Below, piece by piece: positions 1-10,119 of a stretch of DNA of 64,000 nucleotides (its first letter is position 1; the number at the start of each line of letters is the position of its first letter). The notes under the pieces were generated by a model. That model was given only the letters and a program-made list of their open reading frames with translations. It had not been told where the DNA came from and did no database searches. Source of the stretch: Granulicoccus phenolivorans DSM 17626 = NBRC 107789 = JCM 15570 (lineage in GTDB: Bacteria; Actinomycetota; Actinomycetes; Propionibacteriales; Propionibacteriaceae); contig NZ_AUHH01000002.1 in assembly GCF_000423085.1 (NCBI RefSeq), positions 124,001 to 188,000 on the forward strand, given 5' to 3'. The translations under genes were made by a program, and so were the position numbers.

Positions 1-893
1 AGATACCTTCGCGTGGCTATCAGCGTTGGAATGATAGAAAGCAGGACACCGACGACCGCAACCCCCAACATGGCGATACCTACGTGGGACCAGCCAATCC
101 AAGGTGAACCTTGAATCAAGACTTGAGCCTTTTGGACGATAAGGAAGTAGTGTCCTGCGGCCAGTGTGACACATGTTAAAACGATTGAGATGACAGCTGC
201 GAAGAGTGTCTCCAGAAGAAATGGCGCCAGGATGTACCAGTTGCTGGCGCCGACCATCCGCATGATGCCGATCTCCCGGCGCCGGGCGAAGGCCGCCATC
301 CGGATCGTGTTCGCGATCTGCAGCGCCGCCGCGAGCAGCAGCAGTGCGGCGGCGATGATCGTCCCCCACTGCGCCAGGTTCATCCACTCGAACAGCCCGT
401 CCAGGATGCCGCGCAGATCCTGCACGTTCTGTACACCCTTCAGCCCCTGCACGGAACTGACGACCCCTTGATACTCCTCAGGGTTCTTCAGTCGCACCGA
501 GTAGGACTCCTGCATCTGATCCACCGTCAGGTAGTCCGCGGTCGGGGTGTTCGCGTACGCGGCGCGGAACTCCGCGAAGGCCTGTTCCTTGGACTGATAG
601 GTCACCTCGGCGACCTCGGGGTTCGACCGCAACGTCTGTTCGATCTGGGCCTTCTGCTCCTGGGTCACCTCCTGACCCGCGTCGCAGTTGTCGCCCGGGG
701 TCGTGGCGTTGCACAGGAAGACCCGGACCTCGATCTTGTCGTACCAGTCGGCCTTCATCAGATTGACCTGCTGGTTGACCATCAGGCCGGCACCGAACAG
801 GGTCAGCGACACCCACATCGTGACGATGACAGCGATGGTCATCGACCCGTTGCGGCGAATGCCGGACCACGTTTCAGAGAAGGTATGTCGCAT
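1..893 (-). CDS. ftsX: Cell-division protein FtsX (runs off the window start)
   Basis: Membrane partner of the ATPase FtsE; the FtsEX complex sits at the division site and in other actinobacteria activates peptidoglycan hydrolases. My own translation from the ATG at 893 gives a short cytoplasmic N-terminus, a membrane segment (about residues 20-42), a roughly 110-residue extracellular loop with a Cys pair (NATTPGDNCD region), then three membrane segments. The reading frame stays open to base 1 and reads ...IPTLIATRRY, the usual FtsX C-terminus, so only a few residues and the stop lie outside. It follows ftsE by 21 bases in one operon. The assignment rests on topology and the ftsE neighbour. 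Confidence 0.93.
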   Translation of the reverse strand, partial: MRHTFSETWSGIRRNGSMTIAVIVTMWVSLTLFGAGLMVNQQVNLMKADWYDKIEVRVFLCNATTPGDNCDAGQEVTQEQKAQIEQTLRSNPEVAEVTYQSKEQAFAEFRAAYANTPTADYLTVDQMQESYSVRLKNPEEYQGVVSSVQGLKGVQNVQDLRGILDGLFEWMNLAQWGTIIAAALLLLAAALQIANTIRMAAFARRREIGIMRMVGASNWYILAPFLLETLFAAVISIVLTCVTLAAGHYFLIVQKAQVLIQGSPWIGWSHVGIAMLGVAVVGVLLSIIPTLIATRRY

Positions 894-914
894 CAGTTTC
901 CTCCGGTCCACGGC

Positions 915-1601
915 TCACTGGTAGCCGTAGACGCCCTTGCTTTGGTCTCGGACGACGTCCCCGTCGACCAGCTCGATCACGCGCTTGCGCATCTGGTCCA
1001 CGATCGTGGAGTCGTGGGTGGCCATCACCACGGTGGTGTCGGCGCGGTTGATGCGGTCGAGCAGCTTCATGATGCCGACACTGGTGGCCGGGTCCAGGTT
1101 TCCGGTCGGCTCGTCGGCAATGAGGATCTGCGGCCGGTTCACGAACGCGCGGGCGATCGCCACCCGCTGCTGCTCACCACCGGACAACTCCTCGGGCAGC
1201 CGGTCGCCCTTGTTCGCCAGGCCGACCAACTCCAGGGTCTCCGGTACCGCCTTGCGGATCTCGGAGTTCTTCTTCCCGATCACCTGCAGGGCGAACCCGA
1301 CATTCTCGGAGACGGTCTTGCCCGGCAGCAGCCGGAAGTCCTGGAAGACGGTGCCGATCTGGCGCCGCAGGCCCGGGATCTTCCACCCGGGAAGCTTGTT
1401 GATGTCCTTGCCGGCGACGTAGATCCGACCGGTGGTGGGTCGGTACTCGCGCAGGATCAGACGCATGAAGGTCGACTTGCCGGACCCCGATGCCCCGACC
1501 AGGAAGACGAATTCGCCTTTCTCGATCTCGACATCGACATCCTTCAATGCGGCCCGATGCTGTCCCTCGTAGGTCTTGGAGACATTCTCAAAACGGATCA
1601 C
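915..1601 (-). CDS. ftsE: Cell-division ATP-binding protein FtsE
   Basis: ABC-type ATPase (228 aa) that powers FtsX during septal cell-wall hydrolysis. Visible motifs: Walker [10 protein letters not shown] (about residues 37-44), ABC signature LSGGEQQR (139-146), Walker [10 protein letters not shown] (159-167) and the switch His in MATHD. Length and motif spacing match FtsE exactly. It lies directly upstream of ftsX on the same strand, and prfB lies upstream of both, which is the common actinobacterial order prfB-ftsE-ftsX-(smpB). Confidence 0.96.
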   Translation of the reverse strand: MIRFENVSKTYEGQHRAALKDVDVEIEKGEFVFLVGASGSGKSTFMRLILREYRPTTGRIYVAGKDINKLPGWKIPGLRRQIGTVFQDFRLLPGKTVSENVGFALQVIGKKNSEIRKAVPETLELVGLANKGDRLPEELSGGEQQRVAIARAFVNRPQILIADEPTGNLDPATSVGIMKLLDRINRADTTVVMATHDSTIVDQMRKRVIELVDGDVVRDQSKGVYGYQ

Positions 1602-1705
1602 AGGCGTGGGCGGCCGGGATCGATTACATGCGGCGCCGAGGCGTACGCATGCCCCGGCACAAGCAGGGGACGGCCTTCAGTGAGTGTAGGCGGGTGACCC
1701 CAAGC

Positions 1706-1727
1706 CGCCGGGGATTTGCCCCCGGCG
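1706..1727 (-). terminator. GC-rich hairpin between prfB and ftsE
   Basis: The arms CGCCGGGG and CCCCGGCG pair across a short AT-containing loop just after the prfB stop. There is no T run on the minus strand, so it could be a weak terminator or a processing structure separating prfB from ftsEX. Confidence 0.4.
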
Positions 1728-1740
1728 AGCCCGGCGGGGA

Positions 1741-2853
1741 TCAGGCGTCGGCGGTCTCTTCCTGCTTGCGCCAGCGGATGCCGGCATCGATGAAGCCGTC
1801 GATGTCGCCGTCGAAGACCGCGTCCGGGTTGCCGGTTTCGTAGGAGGTACGCAGGTCCTTGACCATCTGGTAGGGATGCAGCACGTAGGAGCGCATCTGC
1901 GAACCCCAGGAGTTGCCGTCGGACTTCAGCGCGTTCATCTCGGCCTCCTTGTCCTTGCGGGCCTTCTCCAGCAGGCGGGACTGCAGGACGCGCAGCGCGG
2001 CCGCCTTGTTCTGCAGCTGGGACTTCTCGTTCTGACAGGAGACCACGATGCCGGTGGGCAGGTGGGTGATCCGCACAGCGGAGTCGGTGGTGTTCACCGA
2101 CTGCCCGCCCGGCCCCGAGGAGCGGAACACGTCAACGCGGATGTCGCCCTCGGGCACGTCGATGTGGTCGGTCTCCTCGGTCACCGGCAGCACATCCACC
2201 CCGGCGAAGCTGGTCTGCCGGCGGCCCTGGTTGTCGAACGGGCTGATCCGGACCAGCCGGTGCGTGCCCTGCTCGACCGACAGGGTGCCGTAGGCGTAGG
2301 GGGCCTTGACCGCAAAGGTGGCCGACTTGATCCCGGCCTCTTCGGCGAAGGAGGTGTCGTAGACCTCGGTGGGATAGCCGTGCCGCTCGGCCCAGCGCAG
2401 ATACATCCGCATCAGCCGCTCGGCGAAGTCGGAGGCATCGACCCCACCGGCCTCGGCCCGGACGGTGACCAGGGCGTCCCGGTCGTCGTACTCCCCCGAC
2501 AGCAGCGTGCGTACCTCCATCGCCGAGATGTCGGTCTGCAGGCTGTGCAGTTCGGTCTCGGCGTCGGCGAGCACCTCGGCGTCGCTCTCCTCGTTGCCGA
2601 GTTCGACCATCACCTGGATGTCCTCCAGGCGCGAGCGCAGGCCGCCGATGCGGTCCAGCTCGGCCTGCAACTGGGACAGCCGGGAGGTGACCCGCTGGGC
2701 ATTGTCCTGGTCGTCCCACAGGTCGGGGGCGGCCACCTGCTGCTCGAGGTCGGCGATCTCGGCCCGTTTGGACTCGGGATCGACGACCGCCTCGATCGAG
2801 GTCAGCGACCGATCGAGGTCGGTCAGCGCGGAGGAAAAGTCAACAGAAGCCAC
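1741..2853 (-). CDS. prfB: Peptide chain release factor 2 (RF2)
   Basis: Recognises UGA and UAA stop codons and triggers peptide release on the ribosome. The protein has the tripeptide anticodon SPF (in RISPFD, about residue 205) and the catalytic GGQ loop (in GPGGQSVN, about residue 250). I place the start at the GTG at 2853; an in-frame TTG three codons upstream (2862) is the alternative, and neither has a clear ribosome binding site. The frame is continuous, so the programmed +1 frameshift known from many RF2 genes is absent, as is usual in actinobacteria. Confidence 0.95.
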   Translation of the reverse strand: MASVDFSSALTDLDRSLTSIEAVVDPESKRAEIADLEQQVAAPDLWDDQDNAQRVTSRLSQLQAELDRIGGLRSRLEDIQVMVELGNEESDAEVLADAETELHSLQTDISAMEVRTLLSGEYDDRDALVTVRAEAGGVDASDFAERLMRMYLRWAERHGYPTEVYDTSFAEEAGIKSATFAVKAPYAYGTLSVEQGTHRLVRISPFDNQGRRQTSFAGVDVLPVTEETDHIDVPEGDIRVDVFRSSGPGGQSVNTTDSAVRITHLPTGIVVSCQNEKSQLQNKAAALRVLQSRLLEKARKDKEAEMNALKSDGNSWGSQMRSYVLHPYQMVKDLRTSYETGNPDAVFDGDIDGFIDAGIRWRKQEETADA

Positions 2854-3030
2854 AAACGACAACGATACCCGTCCGGGAGCGGCCGCTGCGGACCGGTTCG
2901 ATCGGTGGCACCGTCGTTTTCGGTGCAGCAGAATTCGACGCAGCTCAGTCAGCGCACAGTTGCCGGTGTCTCACGCCGGTTTGCTGCACCCGAAACGACG
3001 TTTCTGTCGGCGTACCCGGGTATCGGCGGG

Positions 3031-4725
3031 TCAGCGTGCCTTGATCAGCGGCCGGATCCCCTGCTGGATCGCCGGGATGTTGGCGTCGGTGATCCGCATC
3101 GCCTCGGCCCAGACCGGGACCAGGTCGTCCTTGTACTCGTGGCCGTGGCCGTCCCCGGCCGACTGGGCCACCGCCATGTCGCAGGCCAACTGCCAGAACG
3201 TCGCCCACGGCACCCAGCGCACGCCGTCGCTGACGTCCCGGCCCACCCGTTCCTTCAGCCAGTCGTGTTCCCGGTAGAGCACGTCCCAGTTCCACCACAC
3301 GATCGGGTCCGAGGCGTACTGCAGGTAGATCACCCGGGTGCCGTCCCACGGGTCGTAGGGACCGCCGTAGAAGTCCCGGCGCAGTTCGGCGGGTTGGGTG
3401 ACGAACCGGATGTTGCGCCCGTTGTCCCACACCGGGGCGATCTCCGGGGAGTCCGGCCGACGATGCTCGGTCAGTTTGCTCCACAGCGGGGTGAACCGCG
3501 GGGTCCCGACCCAGACCGCACCCTCGACCTTGGCGATCATCTCCTGCTCGTCGGCGAACGCGGCCTGGCCGCCGTAGGACCCCAGGGAGGTGCCGCCGGC
3601 CAGCAGCATCGGGCGGTGGTCGGCCGGCAGCTGGGACCAGGCGGCGTACACCGCGTTGAACAGGGCCTGCCCGGCCCGCGGGGCGATGGTCCGGTCGGCC
3701 ATGTAGGCGAACGGGCTGAGCATGTAGGAGTACTGCATCGAGGCGATCGCGGAGTCGCCGTCGGCGAGGAATTCCACCGCGGACAGGTTCCACTCCTCCA
3801 GCCAGCCCTTGCCCGCCGAGGTCATCACGACCAGGTACTTGCGCTCGAAGGCACCGGTGCGGCGCAGTTCGGCAACCACCGCGTCGGCGGTGCCGTACAC
3901 GTCGCGCCCCTCGCGGATCCCGGCGAAGGCGCGGATCGGTTCCTTGGCCGGCCGCCCGGTGGCCCGGCTGATGTCGGCGGCCCGGGGCCCGTCGGAGACC
4001 ACCGCCTGCCCCTGGGCGCCCAGGGTGTTCCACGGCTCCAGGGACTGCGCCGACCCCGAACGCTCGGGCTGCAGCGGCTGCGACCGGCCCGGCAGGGTGG
4101 TTTCGTTGGTCGCGGTCGCCGACCGGAAGGCACCGTCGAGCACCCCGGTGACCAGGACGTTGTTGGTCAGCACCACCGAGACCACGAAGACGACCAGGAC
4201 CGCGATGATGCTCCCGATCCCGGCCGGCAGGATCCGACCGAGCCAGCCGCTGAGTCGGTTGACCAGGGCCGCGATCGCCCGCCCCAGCATCACCAACAGC
4301 CCGAACAGCATCAGACCGGTGATCAGGCCGATGCTCTGGTTCACCGCGGCATTGGGGACCATCCCGGTGAGCACCGCGATCTTGTCCTGCTCGCGCAGAG
4401 AGATGACCCACCACACCAGCGTGCCGATGGTCAGCCCGATCTGGAAGACCCGGGTGAGGATGCGTCCCACCCCCGGCTTCAGCGTGACCTGCAGACCGAT
4501 CAGCTGGGCCAGCCGGGAGCCGAGGTAGCCCACGGTCCGCCCGACCAGATAGCCGAAGCCCATGCACAGACCGATGTTGGCCAGGTTCATCCACCAGTCG
4601 CGGGTGATCAGGCTGGGGGAGATCGCGATCCACAGCGATGCCAGGGCGAAGAACAGTGCGGTCGGGTGCAGGCGATTCCAGATCTTGTCGAACCACCAGG
4701 TACGCAGCCGTTCAATTCTGCTCAC
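3031..4725 (-). CDS. Membrane-anchored alpha/beta hydrolase (Abhydrolase_9 family)
   Basis: About 564 aa if translation starts at the GTG at 4725; an ATG at 4809 would add 28 residues, but these look non-conserved and the family starts near the TRTWWFDKIW-like segment. Five hydrophobic helices fill the first 200 residues, followed by a hydrolase domain with the nucleophile elbow GGTSLGSYG (Ser at about 380). This matches the two-part PF15420/PF10081 architecture of actinobacterial membrane hydrolases. Substrate unknown; a role in envelope lipids is only a guess. It stands alone and is divergent from the YqeY-like gene. Confidence 0.85.
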   Translation of the reverse strand: MSRIERLRTWWFDKIWNRLHPTALFFALASLWIAISPSLITRDWWMNLANIGLCMGFGYLVGRTVGYLGSRLAQLIGLQVTLKPGVGRILTRVFQIGLTIGTLVWWVISLREQDKIAVLTGMVPNAAVNQSIGLITGLMLFGLLVMLGRAIAALVNRLSGWLGRILPAGIGSIIAVLVVFVVSVVLTNNVLVTGVLDGAFRSATATNETTLPGRSQPLQPERSGSAQSLEPWNTLGAQGQAVVSDGPRAADISRATGRPAKEPIRAFAGIREGRDVYGTADAVVAELRRTGAFERKYLVVMTSAGKGWLEEWNLSAVEFLADGDSAIASMQYSYMLSPFAYMADRTIAPRAGQALFNAVYAAWSQLPADHRPMLLAGGTSLGSYGGQAAFADEQEMIAKVEGAVWVGTPRFTPLWSKLTEHRRPDSPEIAPVWDNGRNIRFVTQPAELRRDFYGGPYDPWDGTRVIYLQYASDPIVWWNWDVLYREHDWLKERVGRDVSDGVRWVPWATFWQLACDMAVAQSAGDGHGHEYKDDLVPVWAEAMRITDANIPAIQQGIRPLIKAR

Positions 4726-4853
4726 GCGCGAATAGTGCCATACCTCGGCGTACCCGGCAGAAACTCCGGGGTGCTGAGCACGCACCCGTGGAAGGATGGG
4801 CCTGCACACAGACCGATCGGGGCGTACAGGCCCGGCAGCAGGAGGGATCCACG

Positions 4854-5312
4854 ATGGCCGAACTCAAGGACCAGCTCAAGGCCGACATGAAGACCGCGAT
4901 GAAGGCCAAGGACAAGGACACCCTGCGCGCGATCCGGGCCGCGCTGGCCGCGATCGGGGTCAAGGAGGTCGAGGGCGAGGCGCACGACCTGACCACCGAG
5001 GAGGAGCAGGCGGTGGTCACCAAGGAGGTACGCCAGCGCAAGGACTCCGCGCAGGCCTACACCGAGGGGGGACGGCCGGAACTGGCCGAGGCCGAGCTGG
5101 CCGAGGCCGACGTGCTCGCCCGCTACCTCCCGGCCCCGTTGACCGAGGCCGAACTGACTGCCCTGGTCGACGCCGAGATCGCCAAGCTGGAGGAGCCCTC
5201 GCTGAAGCAGATGGGCAAGGTGATGGGTGCGGTGAATCAGCAGGCCAAGGGCCGCGCCGACGGCGCCGCGGTCGCCGCACTGGTGAAGCAGAAGCTCGGC
5301 CAGGCCTCCTGA
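4854..5312 (+). CDS. GatB/YqeY domain-containing protein
   Basis: A 152-aa all-helical protein (LKADMKTAMKAKDK start, YLPAPLTEAEL hinge, KQMGKVMGAV C-terminal motif) typical of the stand-alone YqeY family. The family resembles the tail domain of the GatB amidotransferase subunit, which binds tRNA, but the cellular role of stand-alone YqeY proteins is not settled. The ATG at 4854 is preceded by GGAGGG seven bases upstream, which fixes the start. It is followed seven bases later by an enoyl-CoA hydratase-family gene, so the two may be co-transcribed. Confidence 0.92.
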   Translation: MAELKDQLKADMKTAMKAKDKDTLRAIRAALAAIGVKEVEGEAHDLTTEEEQAVVTKEVRQRKDSAQAYTEGGRPELAEAELAEADVLARYLPAPLTEAELTALVDAEIAKLEEPSLKQMGKVMGAVNQQAKGRADGAAVAALVKQKLGQAS

Positions 5313-5319
5313 GACCGCG

Positions 5320-6090
5320 ATGGCGGGCATCGGCACCACGATCGAGGACCGGATCGCCACGGTCACCATCGACAACCCCACCAAACGCAATGCGCTGACC
5401 GTGGCGATGTGGCAGGAACTCCCCCGGGTGTACGCCGCGCTGACCGCCGACGATGCCGTCCGGGTGATCGTGCTGACCGGCGCCGGAGAGCACTTCAGCG
5501 CCGGCGCCGACATCGCCGCGCTGGAGCTGCTGGGCACCGGGCAGCTCCCCACGGTCGCCGAGATGGCGATCCGGGACTGCCCCAAGCCGACGATCGCCGC
5601 GATCAACGGCATCTGCTTCGGCGGCGGCTGCGAGCTCGCCGCCGCCTGTGACCTGCGGATCGCCGGGACCGGGGCGCGGTTCAGCGTCCCGCCGGCGAAC
5701 CTCGGGGTGGTCTATCCATTGCCGGCGACCCAACTGCTGGTCTCGGTGATCGGTCCGGCGGCGACGAAGTACCTGATGTTCACCGGCGAACCCATCGACG
5801 CGATCCGAGCCCTGCACATCGGTCTGGTCGATGAGGTCGTGGCGCCCGAGCTCCTTCGCGACCGCGGGCAGGCGCTGGCGGCCCGGATCGCCTCACGCTC
5901 CCAGCTGACGGTGCAGGCCGCCAAGGAGATCGTCAACGCGATCGCGAGCGGGCAGGAACCGGCTGCGCTGGCCGCGTTGGCCGGGGACTGGTCCGCGCAG
6001 GCGATGGCCGGCCCGGACCTGGCCGAGGGGATGCGCGCCTTCGCCGAGAAGCGTCCGGCGCAGTTCACCTGGCATCGCCCGCACGGCTGA
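5320..6090 (+). CDS. Enoyl-CoA hydratase/isomerase family protein
   Basis: A 256-aa crotonase-fold protein. The first oxyanion-hole segment is HFSAGADIAAL (about residues 58-68) and the second is FGGGCELAAACDLR (about 98-111), keeping the first catalytic Glu (in GCELA). The second catalytic Glu of true hydratases, normally in a PEI/PEV-type motif, is replaced here by PPANLGVVYP. The protein is therefore more likely an isomerase, decarboxylase or other crotonase activity than a classical beta-oxidation hydratase. It acts on a CoA thioester in the cytoplasm. The substrate cannot be told from sequence. Confidence 0.88.
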   Translation: MAGIGTTIEDRIATVTIDNPTKRNALTVAMWQELPRVYAALTADDAVRVIVLTGAGEHFSAGADIAALELLGTGQLPTVAEMAIRDCPKPTIAAINGICFGGGCELAAACDLRIAGTGARFSVPPANLGVVYPLPATQLLVSVIGPAATKYLMFTGEPIDAIRALHIGLVDEVVAPELLRDRGQALAARIASRSQLTVQAAKEIVNAIASGQEPAALAALAGDWSAQAMAGPDLAEGMRAFAEKRPAQFTWHRPHG

Positions 6091-6108
6091 GTGGGTACGG
6101 TGGCGGGC

Positions 6109-6483
6109 ATGCGCATCGGTTTTGCATTCCCGTTGGGAGCGGTCCTCGCGGCCGCCGGAATCGGTCTGGGCGCCTTCGGCGCGCACGGCCTCAAGGCGAT
6201 CGTGGACCCGGCGATGTTGGCCAACTGGGAGACCGGGGTGCGCTACCACATGTACGCCGCGCTGGCGATGATGGTGATCGGCGTCCTGCCCGGCAAACCG
6301 CAGAAGGTGGCCCCGTGGCTGCTGGTGGCCGGCATCGTGTTGTTCGGGGGGTCGCTGTACCTGATGACGCTGACCGGCGCCCGGTGGCTGGGGGCGATCA
6401 CCCCGCTGGGCGGGGTCGCGATCATCGTCGGGCTGTGCCTGGCCGCGCTCACCGCGTGGCGGTCCCGCCCGACGGCGGATTGA
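6109..6483 (+). CDS. DUF423 family small membrane protein
   Basis: About 124 aa with four predicted membrane helices and the DUF423 hallmark LGAFGAHGL near the N-terminus. I chose the ATG at 6109 because the family begins with this Met plus a hydrophobic helix; a GTG at 6091, touching the stop of the upstream gene, would add six residues. Related to YgdD/YwdK; function unknown. Its close spacing suggests translation coupled to the enoyl-CoA hydratase-family gene. Confidence 0.85.
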   Translation: MRIGFAFPLGAVLAAAGIGLGAFGAHGLKAIVDPAMLANWETGVRYHMYAALAMMVIGVLPGKPQKVAPWLLVAGIVLFGGSLYLMTLTGARWLGAITPLGGVAIIVGLCLAALTAWRSRPTAD

Positions 6484-6544
6484 GCCGGGCCCGACCGCGG
6501 GAGCGGCGCCACGGCGTACGGTGGGCGTGGCGTAATCTTGTGAC

Positions 6545-7039
6545 ATGGATCACATCAAGGTACGCCGGGCGACCCACCACGATGCGGTCGCCCTGGGCCG
6601 GATGCAACACGATTTCGGCACCGAGTTCGATACCCCGGGTGATCCGGCCGATGTGCTGGGCGTACGGTTCGACCGGATCCTGCGCGAGGAGGGCGTCTTC
6701 GCGGTGATCGCCGAGGACGAGGGGGAACCGGTCGGCTTCGGCCTGGTCACGCTGCGCCCGGCGATCTGGTTCGACGGGCCGGTCGCCCAACTCGAGGAGT
6801 TCTACGTCATCCCCGACCTGCGCGACCAGGGCATCGGCACCCGGCTGCTGACCCTGATCCGGCGGATCGCCACCGAGGCCGGCTCCCCCGAGATGCACAT
6901 CAATGTCGACGAGATCGACGCCGACACCCGACGCTTCTACGAGCGGTACGGCTTTGTGAATATCGAGCCCGGCGCGGACTACCGGATGCTGTTCTACGTC
7001 GGTCCGACGCAATGGACGCGGCAGGCCGATTCGGCCTAG
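6545..7039 (+). CDS. GNAT family N-acetyltransferase
   Basis: A 164-aa single-domain acetyltransferase. The acetyl-CoA binding motif A is visible as EEFYVIPDLRDQGIGTRLL (Q/RxxGxG/A: RDQGIGT), and the C-terminal beta strand carries RFYERYGFVNIEPG, typical of GNAT motif B. The acceptor is unknown; small molecules, protein N-termini or antibiotics are all possible. It stands alone, convergent with the hypothetical gene at 7060. Confidence 0.88.
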   Translation: MDHIKVRRATHHDAVALGRMQHDFGTEFDTPGDPADVLGVRFDRILREEGVFAVIAEDEGEPVGFGLVTLRPAIWFDGPVAQLEEFYVIPDLRDQGIGTRLLTLIRRIATEAGSPEMHINVDEIDADTRRFYERYGFVNIEPGADYRMLFYVGPTQWTRQADSA

Positions 7040-7059
7040 TCCCGACTCCGGACGCCGGA

Positions 7060-7794
7060 TCAGCCCTGATCGAACGGCAACCCGGCCAGCGTGCCGAGCG
7101 CGGCAAGTTGCGCCGGCGGGAGGTAGGCCACCAGCACCGATCCCCCGTCCCCGATCCACCCGAAGCGGCCGGTCGCGGAGTCGGGGAGGTGTTCGTTGAG
7201 CCGGGCAATCAGCGACCAGTCGAAGTCCTTGTTCTGCCGCAGCCCGAACTCGGCGGAGAGGGGGCCGGACACCCGGACGAGATAGCGCTCGTCCCGCCCG
7301 ATCGGCCCGGTCACCGAGACCGCCGCAGCCGCGAACTCCGGATCGGCCAGGTGGAGCACGGCCGCAATGGTGTCGGCCAGGTCGGCTTCAGCGGCCCCGT
7401 CAAAGACGTGGTCGACGATGATCCGGGCGTTGTCGAAGAGCGGTTCGCCGCTCTCCTCATCCTCCTGCCACAGCACCGTCAGCACCGGATTCGGGAGCGC
7501 CGCGATCCGGTTCTCCGCTGGAGCCGCACCCCCGTGGGCCCCGATCCCCGCGAGGGTCGCCCGCGCCCACTCAGCCGCCGACAGCCGGGGTACGCCCCCG
7601 GACCAGCGCAGCCCGACGGCCGCGAAATCGGCCCAGCACTGCTCGACGAACGCGACCTCGGCCGGGGTGGGCTGCGGGGGCTCGGGCGACTGCGGGGGCT
7701 CGGTGGGCTGGGGGGGCTCCGGCGACTGCGGCGCAGACCCGGCCCGCGGCGCGGTCGCGCCGAGGCCGAGTGCGTGCAGCAGTCGCCGGATCAT
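7060..7794 (-). CDS. Hypothetical protein with Pro-rich PEPPQ repeat linker
   Basis: A 244-aa protein I do not recognise. A basic N-terminus (MIRRLLHALG) is followed by a proline-rich stretch of SPEPPQPTEPPQ-type repeats (about residues 24-44) and then a mixed alpha/beta domain of about 190 residues with no known motif. No signal peptide or membrane helix is evident. Its start codon touches the stop of copA (TGAATG arrangement), so it is almost certainly the last gene of the csoR-copA operon and may contribute to copper handling, although no metal-binding cluster is visible. Confidence 0.7.
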   Translation of the reverse strand: MIRRLLHALGLGATAPRAGSAPQSPEPPQPTEPPQSPEPPQPTPAEVAFVEQCWADFAAVGLRWSGGVPRLSAAEWARATLAGIGAHGGAAPAENRIAALPNPVLTVLWQEDEESGEPLFDNARIIVDHVFDGAAEADLADTIAAVLHLADPEFAAAAVSVTGPIGRDERYLVRVSGPLSAEFGLRQNKDFDWSLIARLNEHLPDSATGRFGWIGDGGSVLVAYLPPAQLAALGTLAGLPFDQG

Positions 7795-10023
7795 TCAGCG
7801 GGCCTCGGGCTTGAACCGCCGCAGCAGCAGCGAGTTCGCCACCACGAAGACCGAGCTGAACGCCATCGCCGCACCGGCGATCATCGGGGTGAGGAAGCCC
7901 AGGGCGGCCAGCGGGATCGCCGCGGTGTTGTACGCGAAGGCCCAGAACAGGTTCGTCCGAATCGTCCGCAGCGTGGCCCGGCTGAGCCGGATCGCGTCGA
8001 CGGCCAGCATCAGATCCGAGCGCATCAGGGTGATCCCCGCCGCTTCCTTGGCCGCGTCGGTACCCGACCCCATGGCGATGCCGAGGTCGGCGGCAGCCAG
8101 TGCCGCGGCGTCGTTCACCCCGTCCCCGACCATCGCCACCTGACCGTGGGTCTGCAGTTCGCGGACCACCGCGACCTTGCCCTCCGGCCGGACATTGGCC
8201 CGGACCTCGGTGATGCCGACCTTGGCGGCCACTGCCCGAGCGGCCCGCTCGTTGTCGCCGGTCACCAGCACCGGGGTGAGCCCCAGCTCGATGAACCGCG
8301 CGATGGCCTGCTGCGAGGTCTCCTTGATGGTGTCGGCCAGGCTGATTACGCCGACCGGCGTACCGGCCCGGGAGACCACGACCGGGGTTTCCCCGCGGGC
8401 CTGGCTCGCGTCCACGACCCGATCCAGTTCGGCGGGCAGCTCGGTGACCGCGTCGGGTCGCGAGACCGCGACCGGCACCCCGTCGACCAGGGCCCGGACT
8501 CCTTCGCCGGGCAGGTTGGTGAACTCGGTCAGCTCACCCAGTTCCCCGGCGGCGTCCACGATGGCGCGGGCCAGCGGGTGTTCCGAGCCGGATTCGGCGG
8601 TGGCCGCCCAGCGGGTCAGTTCGTCGGAGGTCACGCCGTCGACCGGGTTCACCGAGACAACCTTGAGGTCACCGTTGGTGACGGTGCCGGTCTTGTCCAG
8701 CGCGATCGTCTTCACCGCTCGCGCCTGTTCCAGCACGTCGGGTCCGCCGATCACGATGCCGAGTTTCGCACCGCGGCCGGTGCCCACCAGCAGGGCGACC
8801 GGGGTGGCCAGGCCGAGGGCACACGGGCAGGCGATGATCAACACCGCGACCGCGGCGGTCGCGGCGAACAGCACCGACTCGCCGGCCAGCAGCCACCCGA
8901 CCAGGGTGACCAGGGCGATCGCCAGCACGATCGGCACGAAGACACCGGAGATCTTGTCGGCCAGCGCCTGCACCGGAGCCTTGCGCGTCTGCGCCTCCTC
9001 GACCATCCGGGCCATCCGGGACAGTTCGGTGTCCGCACCCAGCGCGGTGGCCCGGACGATCAGCCGGCCGTTGGCGTTCACCGTCGCGCCGACGACCTTG
9101 TCCCCGGGCGCCTTGTCGACCGGGAGGGATTCACCGGTGATCATCGACTCATCCACCGCCGAGGTCCCCGAGACCACCACCCCATCGGTGGCGACCTTCT
9201 CCCCGGGCCGGACGATGAACTCATCACCCACGGCCAGTTGCTCGACCGGGATCCGTACCTCGACGCCGTCGCGCAGCACCGTGGCCTCCGCCGCGCCAAG
9301 GGTCAGCAGGGCGCGCAACGCCTCGGACGCCTTGGTCCGCGCATTCGCCTCGAACCAGCGGCCGGCGGTGATGAACGTGATCACCCCGACCACGGCCTCG
9401 AAGTAGACGCCGCCCTGTGCGCCGCGTTCCAGCGTGAACTCGAACCCGTGGGTGTAGTCCAGCGATCCGGCGTGGGTGAAGAACAGCGCCCAGACCGAGT
9501 AGAAGTACGCCGCAGTGGTGCCCATCGAGATCAGGGTGTCCATGGTGGTGGCCCCGTGGCGCAGATTCACCAGCGCCGAGCGGTGGAAACGCCGGCCGAC
9601 CCAGAAGTAGACCGGGGTGGCCAGCAGCAGCGAGAACCAGGTCCAGCCGCTGAACTGCAGCGCCGGGATCATCGCCAGCGCGATCACCGGCACCGACAGG
9701 ATCACCGACAGGGTCAGGTCCTTCTCCAACTCGGCGGCGCGGTCGGGACGCTTGATGACCGGGTCGGGCAGCTTCGCCGCGTACCCGGTGTTCTCCACGA
9801 CCTGGATCAGGTCCTGGGCGCTGACTCCGGTCGGGGCCAGCACCTTGGCCTTCTCCGTGGCGTAGTTGACGCTGGCGGTGACGCCGTCGACCTTGTTCAG
9901 TTTCTTCTCGATCCGGGCCGCGCACGAGGCGCAGGTCATCCCGTCGATGTCGAGTTCGATGGATTCCCGGCGGTCGATGAACTCAAGACCGGGCGTCGGG
10001 GTGGTGGTTGGCTGGGTAGCCAT
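7795..10023 (-). CDS. copA: Copper-exporting P1B-type ATPase
   Basis: A 742-aa pump moving Cu(I) out of the cytoplasm. One N-terminal heavy-metal-associated domain has the MTCASC metal site (Cys31, Cys34). Then come eight membrane helices with the CPC motif [12 protein letters not shown], the TGES actuator loop (ITGESLP), the phosphorylation site DKTGT and the hinge [10 protein letters not shown], all intact. The ATG at 10023 has a strong GAGGAGA ribosome site. It lies about 100 bases downstream of csoR, whose operator controls the pair. Confidence 0.96.
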   Translation of the reverse strand: MATQPTTTPTPGLEFIDRRESIELDIDGMTCASCAARIEKKLNKVDGVTASVNYATEKAKVLAPTGVSAQDLIQVVENTGYAAKLPDPVIKRPDRAAELEKDLTLSVILSVPVIALAMIPALQFSGWTWFSLLLATPVYFWVGRRFHRSALVNLRHGATTMDTLISMGTTAAYFYSVWALFFTHAGSLDYTHGFEFTLERGAQGGVYFEAVVGVITFITAGRWFEANARTKASEALRALLTLGAAEATVLRDGVEVRIPVEQLAVGDEFIVRPGEKVATDGVVVSGTSAVDESMITGESLPVDKAPGDKVVGATVNANGRLIVRATALGADTELSRMARMVEEAQTRKAPVQALADKISGVFVPIVLAIALVTLVGWLLAGESVLFAATAAVAVLIIACPCALGLATPVALLVGTGRGAKLGIVIGGPDVLEQARAVKTIALDKTGTVTNGDLKVVSVNPVDGVTSDELTRWAATAESGSEHPLARAIVDAAGELGELTEFTNLPGEGVRALVDGVPVAVSRPDAVTELPAELDRVVDASQARGETPVVVSRAGTPVGVISLADTIKETSQQAIARFIELGLTPVLVTGDNERAARAVAAKVGITEVRANVRPEGKVAVVRELQTHGQVAMVGDGVNDAAALAAADLGIAMGSGTDAAKEAAGITLMRSDLMLAVDAIRLSRATLRTIRTNLFWAFAYNTAAIPLAALGFLTPMIAGAAMAFSSVFVVANSLLLRRFKPEAR

Positions 10024-10119
10024 AGTGGGTTTCTCCTCGGGTGGAGGACCGTTGCGTGGGCCGGAGCGGACGAAACGGTCCTGACTGAATGGAGTGGTGG
10101 GACGGGGCGTACGCCCGGG

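Noticed and set aside
1876-4890. 1004-codon open frame on the plus strand
   Set aside because: It lies opposite prfB and the alpha/beta hydrolase, has no recognisable domain and only reflects GC-rich codons read in the opposite direction.
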